Assembly (NCBI GenBank): GCA_002299125.1
Contig: DBNU01000009.1
Span: 1-7,474 of the forward strand
Reading direction: 5' to 3'
Source: Proteobacteria bacterium UBA664
Lineage (GTDB): Bacteria > Pseudomonadota > Gammaproteobacteria > UBA7966
DNA: 7,474 nucleotides
Under the pieces are notes generated by a model. That model saw only the letters and a list, made by a program, of their open reading frames with translations. It had not been told where the DNA came from and did not search any database. Position numbers and translations under genes: made by a program. Positions 1 through 5,781 of this stretch are shown here, one piece after another (the stretch's first letter is position 1; each line of letters opens with the position of its first letter).

Positions 1-538
1 CACGGCGGCTCCCGCCGGACCAGCCCCCGCCGTGCACGACCAAGAGCCAGCCCCGTGGTGAGTCCTGCGTGGACCCGCTGCGATAATGATCAAGGTAGAG
101 CGGCAGGGGAGCGCTTTGGTAGCAGTGGCTCGTCACCGTCACCACCCGCCGGAAGGGGAGGATCGCGCCGGCGAGCCAGCGCCGGCGGTAGCCCAAGAAC
201 AATGACCCGCCGCGGCTGGCCGGCGAAGCGACCGCAACCGGCGGCCATCCCGAGCAATCGGGGCGGGCCTGTGGACTTGCAAGACTCTGCCCCAGCGGCC
301 ACACGAGGAGCAGCCCAAGGGCGGCAAGGGCTGGCGGGAACCAGCCAGGGGCGACGCTCTGGTCTCCCAGGGTCAACCAGAGCAGCGGCAGCAGGGCAGC
401 CAGGTGCGCCGTCTCGCGGGCGAGGAGCCCGGCGAGCCAGAGCGAGCGCGTCAGCGCCGGGCTCCAGACAAGCACCAGCCAGAGCAGCAGCAGGGTCAGC
501 AGCAGGGACTGGAGGAAATCCATCGCCAACGTACTCAT
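1..538 (-). CDS. Membrane-anchored alpha/beta-hydrolase (esterase-like), N-terminal part, runs off window
   Basis: The minus strand is open from an ATG at 538 to the left edge with no stop (179 codons visible). The N-terminus is strongly hydrophobic, with segments at about residues 8-25 (Leu/Trp-rich), 33-57 and 68-82, so two or three membrane helices are expected. After a less conserved linker comes LLVVHGGGWSGGS at about 165-177. HGGGW is the oxyanion-hole motif of hormone-sensitive-lipase/BD-FAE-type alpha/beta-hydrolases. The catalytic Ser, Asp and His lie beyond the window, so activity cannot be judged. The start at 538 is preferred because a G-rich tract (539-548) precedes it; an in-frame ATG at 523 is the alternative and lacks a ribosome site. 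Substrate is unknown; an ester or amide hydrolase facing the membrane is inferred. It is divergent from the ABC transporter gene. Confidence 0.72.
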   Translation of the reverse strand, partial: MSTLAMDFLQSLLLTLLLLWLVLVWSPALTRSLWLAGLLARETAHLAALLPLLWLTLGDQSVAPGWFPPALAALGLLLVWPLGQSLASPQARPDCSGWPPVAVASPASRGGSLFLGYRRRWLAGAILPFRRVVTVTSHCYQSAPLPLYLDHYRSGSTQDSPRGWLLVVHGGGWSGGSRR

Positions 539-983
539 CCCCGCCCCCGACAAGAGCACTCGGGGGCAGGCTGCGGCGGGGAACCAGCGTTATCACGCCG
601 TCGTTGCCAGAGGACTGGATCCCCGCCTGCGCGGGGATGACGATGCGCTCCGCCGCCGAAGATGCCCGCCGCAGTCTGCCTCCGGAGTGTCCTTGTCATG
701 GGCAGGGCCGACACCTTGCAAGCGGATTCGATCTCACTCCAGCACGCCTCGCCCGCAGTGCATCGAGTCGCTGTTGCCACCTGGGACGATCCGCGGCGTT
801 GATCAGGCAACATCCAGCACCCGCGCGCCCAGTCGCGCGCGCAGGAACCAGACACCGGTCGCCACAGTCCCCGACGGCCCGAATGAGAGCACGAAGGTAG
901 ACTCGCATCCCCTCTGCCCGTCACGCACACTCTGCGGCCGGTGAGGCATGGCCCACCGCCCGACCGCATCCTGAGGCCCCCGC
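539..983. other. Divergent intergenic region, no supported gene
   Basis: This 445-base gap separates the divergent hydrolase and ABC transporter genes and must hold promoters for both. Several open frames cross it on both strands, but their translations are Arg/Pro/Ser-rich, lack recognisable motifs and do not share starts with good ribosome sites. The only clear structure is the palindromic repeat at 615-642. A decayed gene in the 690-950 stretch cannot be excluded, but I see no positive evidence for one. I could not pick a convincing sigma-70 promoter. Confidence 0.5.
615..642. repeat. Dispersed palindromic repeat (REP-like hairpin)
   Basis: The arms ATCCCCGC (619-626) and GCGGGGAT (631-638) form a perfect 8-bp stem around a CTGC loop, flanked by CTGG and GACG. 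The pattern TGGATCCCCGC...GCGGGGATGACG resembles the short palindromes scattered between genes in many proteobacterial genomes, often seen as spurious 'IPACAGMT' or 'HPRAGGDP' peptides in translations. Only one copy is in this window, so membership of a genomic repeat family is inferred from familiarity with the pattern. It lies about 80 bases upstream of the hydrolase start. No T-tract follows, so it is not a typical intrinsic terminator. Confidence 0.6.
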
Positions 984-2795
984 ATGTCCAGCACGATGAC
1001 CTCGAGTCGCCCCCCGCGCGCGCGCGTCGAATTGCCCCTCGATCTCGGTTCACACCACTTCCTCGTCCGGGTGTGGAAGCTCACCCGACCGTTCTGGTTC
1101 TCGGAAGAACGGTGGGCGGCGCGCGGGCTGCTGGCGGCGGTCGTGACCCTGTCGCTGCTGCTCGTGTACCTGCAGGTGTTGTTCAACTTCTGGGGCAATC
1201 AGTTCTACAACTCCCTGCAGGAGCGGCAGGAAGAGGATTTCTGGGCGCTCATCACCTACTTCGGCTTCCTGGCCGCCTGCCACATCGGTGTGGCTGTATA
1301 CGCCAACTATCTGCAGTCGCTGCTCAAGCTGCGCTGGCGTCGCTGGCTGACGGAAGTGTACGTCGGCGAGTGGCTTGGCACGCGCGCCTTCTATCTGCTC
1401 GAACAGCAGCCGCAGGGCACGGACAACCCTGATCAACGGATCGCGGCCGACCTCAACGCCTTCGCCAACCAAACGTTGAGTCTGTCACTGGCCTTCCTGA
1501 ATGCCGGCGTCTCGCTGGTGTCCTTTCTCGGCATCCTGTGGACCCTGTCCGGCACGTTGGAGCTCTCCGTGCCGCTGCTGGGTCCGATCGCCATCCCGGG
1601 CTACATGGTCTGGTTCGCCATCGTGTATGCGGGCCTCGGCACCTGGTTCGCGCATGCCATCGGCCGGCCACTCATCGGCCTCAACTTCGAGCAGGAGCGC
1701 CGCGAGGCGGACTTCCGCTACGGACTCGTGCGCGTGCGCGAGAACGCCGAGAGCATCGCCGTCTACGGTGGCGAGGCGCAGGAGCGCGTCGGCCTCCACC
1801 AGCGCTTCACGGCGGTGGTCCAGAACGCGCTCAACCTCATGATCGGGACCAAGCGCCTGCAGTGGTTCACCACCGGCTACGGGCAGTTCGCCATCGTCTT
1901 CCCCTATCTGGTAACGGCGCCACGTTACTTCCGCGGCGACTTCCGCCTGGGCGACGTGATGCAGACCGCCTCTGCCTTCGGCAAGGTGCAGGAGTCGCTC
2001 TCCATCGTGGTCGATGCCTACGCCTCCATCGCCAGTTGGAAGGCGAGTGTGGACCGACTGACCACCTTCCATGAAGCGATCGCCGCCGCGGCCGCCATCG
2101 AGCGGCGCGAGCACATCCGTTGCGAGACCCACCCGCAGGCCGATGACGCGACGCTGGCGCTGGATGAGGTCTCCATTTCGCTCCCCGATGGACTGACCCT
2201 GCTGCCGGCGACCAATCTGCGTCTGGAGCCGGGCCGGCATACGGTCATCACCGGCCCCTCCGGGATCGGCAAGAGCACGCTGTTCCGCGTGCTCTGCGGC
2301 ATCTGGCCCTGGGGAGACGGTCGGGTGCGGCAGCCCGCAGGGGCGCGCGTGCTCTTCCTGCCCCAACGCCCCTATCTGCCCATCGGCACGCTGCGCGATG
2401 CCCTCGCCTATCCCTTCGGTACCGGGCAGGCGACGGACAACGATCTCCGTGAGTTGCTGCATGCCTGTCACCTCGGCAACTATGCCGGCCGACTCGGCGA
2501 GAGCGACAACTGGGGTCGCCGCATGTCCCCCGGCGAGCAGCAGCGCCTCGGCTTCGCGCGCGCGCTCCTGCACCAGCCCGACTGGCTGTTCCTCGACGAG
2601 GCCACCTCCGCGCTCGACAGCGCCATGGAAGCCGAACTCTACGAGCTCGTCTTCGCCCGACTCACGCACTCCACCGTGGTGAGCATCGCCCACCGCGAGC
2701 AGGTCGCCCGTCACCACAGCCAGCAGTGGCGCTTCGTGCCGGGCACCACGGGCACGCACGTCGAGGTACTTCCGCTCGCACCGAGCGCCGCCTGA
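984..2795 (+). CDS. ABC transporter, fused permease/ATPase of the SbmA/YddA/ALD type
   Basis: The 603-residue protein has an N-terminal membrane domain and a C-terminal ATPase, the layout of the ABC_membrane_2 family (E. coli YddA, mycobacterial Rv1819c, peroxisomal ALD proteins). Hydrophobic segments lie near residues 47-68, 85-108, 160-185 and 193-220. The block around 'EADFRYGLVRVRENAE' is characteristic of this family. The ATPase has Walker A GPSGIGKST (424-432), Q-loop Gln461, signature MSPGEQQ (514-520), Walker B with LFLDEATSALD (535-545) and switch His570, so it should hydrolyse ATP. It is expected to form an inner-membrane homodimer. Relatives carry peptides, cobalamin or fatty acyl-CoA, but the substrate here cannot be read from sequence. 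The chosen ATG has GAGG seven bases upstream (973-976). The gene ends 33 bases before the persulfide dioxygenase gene on the same strand, so co-transcription is likely. Confidence 0.9.
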   Translation: MSSTMTSSRPPRARVELPLDLGSHHFLVRVWKLTRPFWFSEERWAARGLLAAVVTLSLLLVYLQVLFNFWGNQFYNSLQERQEEDFWALITYFGFLAACHIGVAVYANYLQSLLKLRWRRWLTEVYVGEWLGTRAFYLLEQQPQGTDNPDQRIAADLNAFANQTLSLSLAFLNAGVSLVSFLGILWTLSGTLELSVPLLGPIAIPGYMVWFAIVYAGLGTWFAHAIGRPLIGLNFEQERREADFRYGLVRVRENAESIAVYGGEAQERVGLHQRFTAVVQNALNLMIGTKRLQWFTTGYGQFAIVFPYLVTAPRYFRGDFRLGDVMQTASAFGKVQESLSIVVDAYASIASWKASVDRLTTFHEAIAAAAAIERREHIRCETHPQADDATLALDEVSISLPDGLTLLPATNLRLEPGRHTVITGPSGIGKSTLFRVLCGIWPWGDGRVRQPAGARVLFLPQRPYLPIGTLRDALAYPFGTGQATDNDLRELLHACHLGNYAGRLGESDNWGRRMSPGEQQRLGFARALLHQPDWLFLDEATSALDSAMEAELYELVFARLTHSTVVSIAHREQVARHHSQQWRFVPGTTGTHVEVLPLAPSAA

Positions 2796-2828
2796 CCCCT
2801 GAAACATTCCTACGACAAGGACGAATCC

Positions 2829-3536
2829 ATGCATCTGCGCCAGTACTTCGACCCCGCCTCGAGCACACTCACCTACCTCCTCGCCGACCCCGCACGCGCT
2901 GCGGCCGTGCTCATCGATCCCGTGCTGGAACATGTCGAGGACTACATCCGTACGCTGGAACAGGGCGGCCTGCGGCTGACGCACACGCTGGAAACCCACG
3001 TCCACGCAGACCACATCACGGCTGGCGGCGCACTGCGACAACGCCTCGGGAATCTGACCGCGGTGGCACAGGCCTGTGGCGCGACGACGGCCGATCTGCA
3101 ACTCGAGGGCGGCGAGCGGCTGCCCTGTGGTGACCTCACCATCGAAGTGATCCCCACCCCGGGCCACACCCCGGGCAGCGTCTCCTTCCGCGTGCAGGAT
3201 CGCCTGTTCACCGGCGATGCGCTGCTCATCGGCGGCTGTGGCCGGACCGATTTCCAGGGTGATGATGCAGGAACGCTCTACGACGCCATCACTGAGCACC
3301 TCTTCACGCTGCCCGACGAGACCCTCGTCTACCCGGGCCACGACTACCGCGGTCGCCGGGTGAGTTGCATTGGTGAGGAACGCAGCATCAATCCACGGCT
3401 CGCCGGCAAGTCGCGCGAAGAATTCATTGCCCTGATGCAGGCCCTGGCGCTGCCCAAACCCCGACTCATCGATCTGGCCGTCCCCGCCAACCGGCGCTGC
3501 GGCGTGCCGACCGTTGACGACGTACCGCATGGCTGA
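2829..3536 (+). CDS. Persulfide dioxygenase-like metallo-beta-lactamase-fold protein (ETHE1 type)
   Basis: The protein has 235 residues, about the length of bacterial ETHE1-type persulfide dioxygenases. These non-haem iron enzymes oxidise glutathione persulfide to sulfite and glutathione in the cytoplasm. Motif THVHADH supplies His57, His59, Asp61 and His62; TPGHTPGS supplies His113; TGD supplies Asp130; YPGHDY supplies His171. His57, His113 and Asp130 match in order and near-spacing the iron ligands of human ETHE1 (His79, His135, Asp154). The RTDFQ block (139-143) and the tail 'ERSINPRL...AVPAN' are further ETHE1-type hallmarks and argue against glyoxalase II. No rhodanese or DUF442 domain is fused. 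AAGGA (2817-2821) sits seven bases before the ATG. The stop overlaps the next start (TGATG), implying translational coupling to the SulP permease. Confidence 0.88.
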   Translation: MHLRQYFDPASSTLTYLLADPARAAAVLIDPVLEHVEDYIRTLEQGGLRLTHTLETHVHADHITAGGALRQRLGNLTAVAQACGATTADLQLEGGERLPCGDLTIEVIPTPGHTPGSVSFRVQDRLFTGDALLIGGCGRTDFQGDDAGTLYDAITEHLFTLPDETLVYPGHDYRGRRVSCIGEERSINPRLAGKSREEFIALMQALALPKPRLIDLAVPANRRCGVPTVDDVPHG

Positions 3537-5170
3537 TGCGCAGCTCCGACAAAGCTGACCGCAGCATCGGCCAGGACCTCATCGCCGGTTCGATCACCGC
3601 CCTGGTGCTGCTGCCTCAGGCCGTTGCGTTCGCGCAACTGGCCGGCCTGCCGACAGCGCTCGGCCTCGCTGCGGGCATGGTGCCGACCATCGTCTACGCC
3701 CTGCTTGGCAGCAGTCGGGTACTCGCGGTCGGGCCGGTGTCCGTGGCCGCGATCATGCTTGCCAGTGCCCTCGCACCCGTGCCAGTGGCAGAGCGGCCGG
3801 GCGCCGCGCTGATGCTCGCGGTACAGGTGGGGCTGCTGCTGCTCGCCCTGGGAACACTGCGGCTGGGTTTTCTGGCGAACTTCGTCTCGCAGCCGGTGCT
3901 GCAGGGCTTCAGCATGGGGGCGGCCCTGCTCATCATCCTTGCCCAGTTGCCGCCACTACTCGGCCTGGGGTCGGGTGCTGCGCAGTCACTGGCGCCCGGA
4001 CCGGTGACCTTCGGCATGGCGCTGTTGCTGGCGGCCATCGTGATCGAACGGCTCGGTGCGATGCGCTCGGGGCAGGCGGACCGCTCGCGTTTTCTGCGTC
4101 TGCTGCCGCGCCTCGCCCCGGTCCTCATCGTAATCATCGCCACGCTGTTTCTGAACGCGCGAGGCCTGGGTCCGGACCTGGGCTATGCGGTGATCGGTAC
4201 CGTTGCGCCGGTGCTGCCGTGGCCGACACTGACTGCATTCGGGTTCGATCGCTGGTCCGATCTCCTGCCCTCAGCCGCCCTCATCGCGCTCATCGGTTTC
4301 GTGGAGAGCATCGCCATCGCCAAATCCATGGCGCGGACCCGGAAAGAGCGTATCGATCCGGATCGGGAACTCATCGCGCTCGGCGCGGCAAACGTCGCCG
4401 GCGGATTCACAGGTGCGATGCCGGTGGCCGGAGGACTCAGTCGCACGCTGGTGAACGCCGCCGCAGGGGCGCAGAGTCAGCGCGCCGCGGTGGTCACGGC
4501 CCTGTGGCTCATCGGTGCCGGCGCAGGTCTCACGGGCGTCCTCGGCATGGTGCCAAGCGCCGCGCTGGCGGCCATCATCATCGTGGCCGTCATGCCCTTG
4601 CTGCGGCCGCAGGAGCTCATGGACCTCTGGCGTTACGACCCGCGCGACGGTGCGGCGGCCGTTGTTACCCTGGCTGGCACCGTGATGCTGGGTGTGGAAG
4701 CGGGCGTGGCGCTGGGCGTCGGACTTTCCATCCTGCTGGCTCTGTGGCGAAGCAGCCGCCCGCACATCGCCGTCGTCGGTCGCATCCCGGGCCAGCCGAT
4801 CTTCCGCAACGTCGAACGCCACGCCGTCGAGACCTGGCCGCACCTGTTGCTGCTGCGCCCGGATGCGTCCCTGACCTTCGCCAACGCCGAATACGTGCGC
4901 GAGTTCATCGAGCAGGCGCTCGGCCGGCGGCCCGAAGTCCGCACGGTGGTACTGGTGTGCTCGGCCGTCAACCATATCGATGTCAGTGCCGTGGAGATCC
5001 TGCACGCCCTCGCGGAAGACCTGCGCGCCCGCGGTCTATCACTGGCACTCGCGGAGGTGAAGGGACCCGTGCTGGATCGGCTCGATCGCAGTCCCAGGGA
5101 CCGGGGGGACCGTCTGAAGATCATCCCGGACCTCGGCACGACCATCGAGCGACTGTGCGAGCCATCGTAG
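3536..5170 (+). CDS. SulP family inorganic anion permease with C-terminal STAS domain
   Basis: The 544-residue inner-membrane protein shows the SulP layout: a long run of hydrophobic helices (about residues 12-410) followed by a cytoplasmic STAS domain (about 425-535). Family blocks are visible: 'LIAGSITALVLLPQAVAFAQLAGLP' near the N-terminus in shortened form, GFVES (254-258), VDP-like 'IDPDRELIALGAANV', and AGGLSR (298-303) followed by a VN-AGA stretch. The STAS core has NHIDVSA (479-485), where Asp482 and Ser484 occupy the usual conserved loop. SulP proteins carry sulfate, bicarbonate, chloride or related anions; the specificity is not readable. Coupling to a persulfide dioxygenase favours sulfate or sulfite, possibly as efflux of the oxidation product (inference). 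The ATG overlaps the previous stop by one base. TAG is followed in frame by TGA, a tandem stop. Confidence 0.92.
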   Translation: MRSSDKADRSIGQDLIAGSITALVLLPQAVAFAQLAGLPTALGLAAGMVPTIVYALLGSSRVLAVGPVSVAAIMLASALAPVPVAERPGAALMLAVQVGLLLLALGTLRLGFLANFVSQPVLQGFSMGAALLIILAQLPPLLGLGSGAAQSLAPGPVTFGMALLLAAIVIERLGAMRSGQADRSRFLRLLPRLAPVLIVIIATLFLNARGLGPDLGYAVIGTVAPVLPWPTLTAFGFDRWSDLLPSAALIALIGFVESIAIAKSMARTRKERIDPDRELIALGAANVAGGFTGAMPVAGGLSRTLVNAAAGAQSQRAAVVTALWLIGAGAGLTGVLGMVPSAALAAIIIVAVMPLLRPQELMDLWRYDPRDGAAAVVTLAGTVMLGVEAGVALGVGLSILLALWRSSRPHIAVVGRIPGQPIFRNVERHAVETWPHLLLLRPDASLTFANAEYVREFIEQALGRRPEVRTVVLVCSAVNHIDVSAVEILHALAEDLRARGLSLALAEVKGPVLDRLDRSPRDRGDRLKIIPDLGTTIERLCEPS

Positions 5171-5175
5171 TGAAC

Positions 5176-5191
5176 GTCGCGGCCCCGCGAC
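5176..5191 (+). terminator. Possible hairpin after the SulP gene
   Basis: GTCGCGG (5176-5182) and CCGCGAC (5185-5191) are perfect reverse complements and begin six bases after the SulP stop. The GC-rich stem could stabilise or end the operon transcript, but there is no following T-run, so it is not a canonical intrinsic terminator. Confidence 0.35.
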
Positions 5192-5253
5192 TCCGACGAC
5201 TGTCTCCGCACCCGGCAGGCACGGCATTCGTGTCCAGCTACCCACCGCGCCAG

Positions 5254-5301
5254 AACCAGGCTGGTTGCGGGCAACCAGCCCCCTGGTCGGCTGGAGCCAG
5301 C
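5254..5301. promoter_or_regulatory. Inverted-repeat cluster, candidate activator (enhancer) site for pqqA
   Basis: GGCTGGTTGC (5259-5268) and GCAACCAGCC (5271-5280) form a perfect 10-bp inverted repeat with a GG spacer. Overlapping it is AACCAG-G-CTGGTT (5254-5266), and just downstream is GCTGG-AG-CCAGC (5290-5301). The main dyad lies about 127-148 bases upstream of the -24 element at 5407, the distance typical for binding sites of sigma-54 activators. No T-tract follows, so a terminator for the SulP operon is less likely but not excluded. The regulator is unknown. Confidence 0.45.
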
Positions 5302-5406
5302 AAGTCCGGACCGGCGCAGTGACTGGCCGCAGGCGACCGCGCAGCATGGCCATAACTGACTGTATTTTCTTGTTTCCCGTTGCGGCCGTTGGCGACGCCC
5401 GGCGGC

Positions 5407-5422
5407 TGGCACGGCCTCTGCA
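5407..5422 (+). promoter_or_regulatory. Putative sigma-54 (-24/-12) promoter for pqqA
   Basis: TGGCACGGCCTCTGCA matches the sigma-54 consensus TGGCAC-N5-TTGCW at every defined position except the first base of the -12 element (C for T). The invariant GG (5408-5409) and GC (5420-5421) are exactly ten bases apart. The transcription start is predicted near 5432-5434, giving a leader of about 50 bases before the pqqA ATG. No comparably good sigma-70 promoter is seen in the same gap. Confidence 0.6.
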
Positions 5423-5484
5423 ATTGTCACTGCGAGCCGGCAGAACCGGTAGCCCACCAACCAGAGCACTCAGGGAGAGCACAC

Positions 5485-5559
5485 ATGGCCTGGACGACCC
5501 CTTCCTTCGCTGACATCCGTTTCGGTTTCGAAGTCACGATGTACATCGCCAACCGCTGA
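5485..5559 (+). CDS. pqqA: PqqA, pyrroloquinoline quinone precursor peptide
   Basis: The 24-codon gene encodes a peptide beginning MAWTTPSFADIR and ending FGFEVTMYIANR. This closely follows gammaproteobacterial PqqA peptides (pattern W-x-K/T-P-x-x-x-D-x-R-x-G-x-E-V-T-x-Y). Glu16 and Tyr20 are the two residues that, in known PqqA, are carbon-carbon linked by the radical SAM enzyme PqqE with the chaperone PqqD, then cut out and oxidised to PQQ, the cofactor of periplasmic alcohol and glucose dehydrogenases. AGGGAG (5472-5477) lies seven bases before the ATG, a strong ribosome site. A sigma-54-type promoter precedes the gene and an intrinsic terminator follows 24 bases after the stop. No pqqB-E gene follows: the next gene is apt. 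The peptide is intact, with no sign of decay. The rest of the PQQ pathway must be encoded elsewhere if the peptide is used. Confidence 0.93.
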   Translation: MAWTTPSFADIRFGFEVTMYIANR

Positions 5560-5583
5560 AAGACGGTTGACGGCAGTGCCCCT

Positions 5584-5612
5584 GAGGCCCCCGATTGGGG
5601 GCCTCTTCTTTT
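5584..5612 (+). terminator. Intrinsic terminator of pqqA
   Basis: GAGGCCCCC (5584-5592) and GGGGGCCTC (5597-5605) form a perfect 9-bp GC-rich stem with a GATT loop, followed by TTCTTTT (5606-5612). This is a textbook Rho-independent terminator for plus-strand transcripts. There is no T-run on the other side, so it is one-directional. It separates pqqA from apt. Confidence 0.93.
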
Positions 5613-5781
5613 ACAACCCCGCATGAATCGCCCCTTCCGCCCGACCCCGCTTCCAACCCGAGCAGCACCTGCCGGCGGATCCGAACTGGAAAGGCGAAGA
5701 TCAAGGCGCGTGCATCGACCCGCGTGCTGGCCCGACTCAAGTCATGGACGAGGGCGGGCACGTGCGGCATCCTCCGCGCCC

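Larger units (their letters stand above)
5171..5484. other. Intergenic region upstream of pqqA, rich in regulatory-looking elements
   Basis: This 314-base region holds no supported gene before pqqA. In order it contains a GC hairpin just after the SulP stop (5176-5191), a cluster of CTGG/CCAG inverted repeats (5254-5301), a T-rich tract unusual for this GC-rich DNA (5352-5377), a sigma-54-type promoter match (5407-5422) and the pqqA ribosome site (5472-5477). The order enhancer, bendable AT-rich tract, -24/-12 promoter is the usual arrangement at sigma-54 promoters. I found no good match to the IHF consensus in the AT-rich tract. Confidence 0.6.

Noticed and set aside
90..596. A 168-codon minus-strand frame competing with the hydrolase
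   Set aside because: It is a shifted reading of the same strand. The frame starting at 538 has membrane helices and HGGGW, whereas this one is Pro/Arg/Ala-rich with no motif.
55..900. A 281-codon plus-strand open frame at the left end
   Set aside because: It is antisense to the real hydrolase frame up to 538 and then crosses the palindromic repeat. Its composition is Arg/Pro/Ser/Ala noise without motifs.
696..948. Short minus-strand frames between the divergent genes
   Set aside because: One ends in a mildly hydrophobic stretch, but none has a ribosome site or a family-like motif, so no gene is called.
1485..3530. A 681-codon open frame on the minus strand
   Set aside because: It lies antisense to the ABC and persulfide dioxygenase genes, whose plus-strand frames carry all the expected motifs. 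Long antisense frames are common in GC-rich genes, and its translation has no recognisable domain.
4350..4368. Inverted repeat around CGATCCGGATCG
   Set aside because: It lies inside the SulP coding region and is explained by conserved protein sequence (IDPDRE).
4219..5322. A 367-codon plus-strand open frame
   Set aside because: It overlaps the SulP gene in another frame. The translation is Arg/His/Gly-rich and low in hydrophobic structure, typical of a shadow frame.
5352..5377. IHF-binding site in the T-rich tract upstream of pqqA
   Set aside because: The location suits IHF, but I compared both strands with WATCAA-N4-TTR and found several mismatches in the best alignment.
5424..5452. Possible sigma-70 promoter (TTGTCA with a weak -10) for pqqA
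   Set aside because: The -35 is fair but the region at the right spacing is GC-rich and a poor -10. The sigma-54 match just upstream is much better.
5623..5781. 53-residue N-terminal extension of Apt
   Set aside because: The frame is open but begins right after the pqqA terminator, is Arg/Pro-rich and has no counterpart in Apt proteins, whose N-terminus aligns at 5782.
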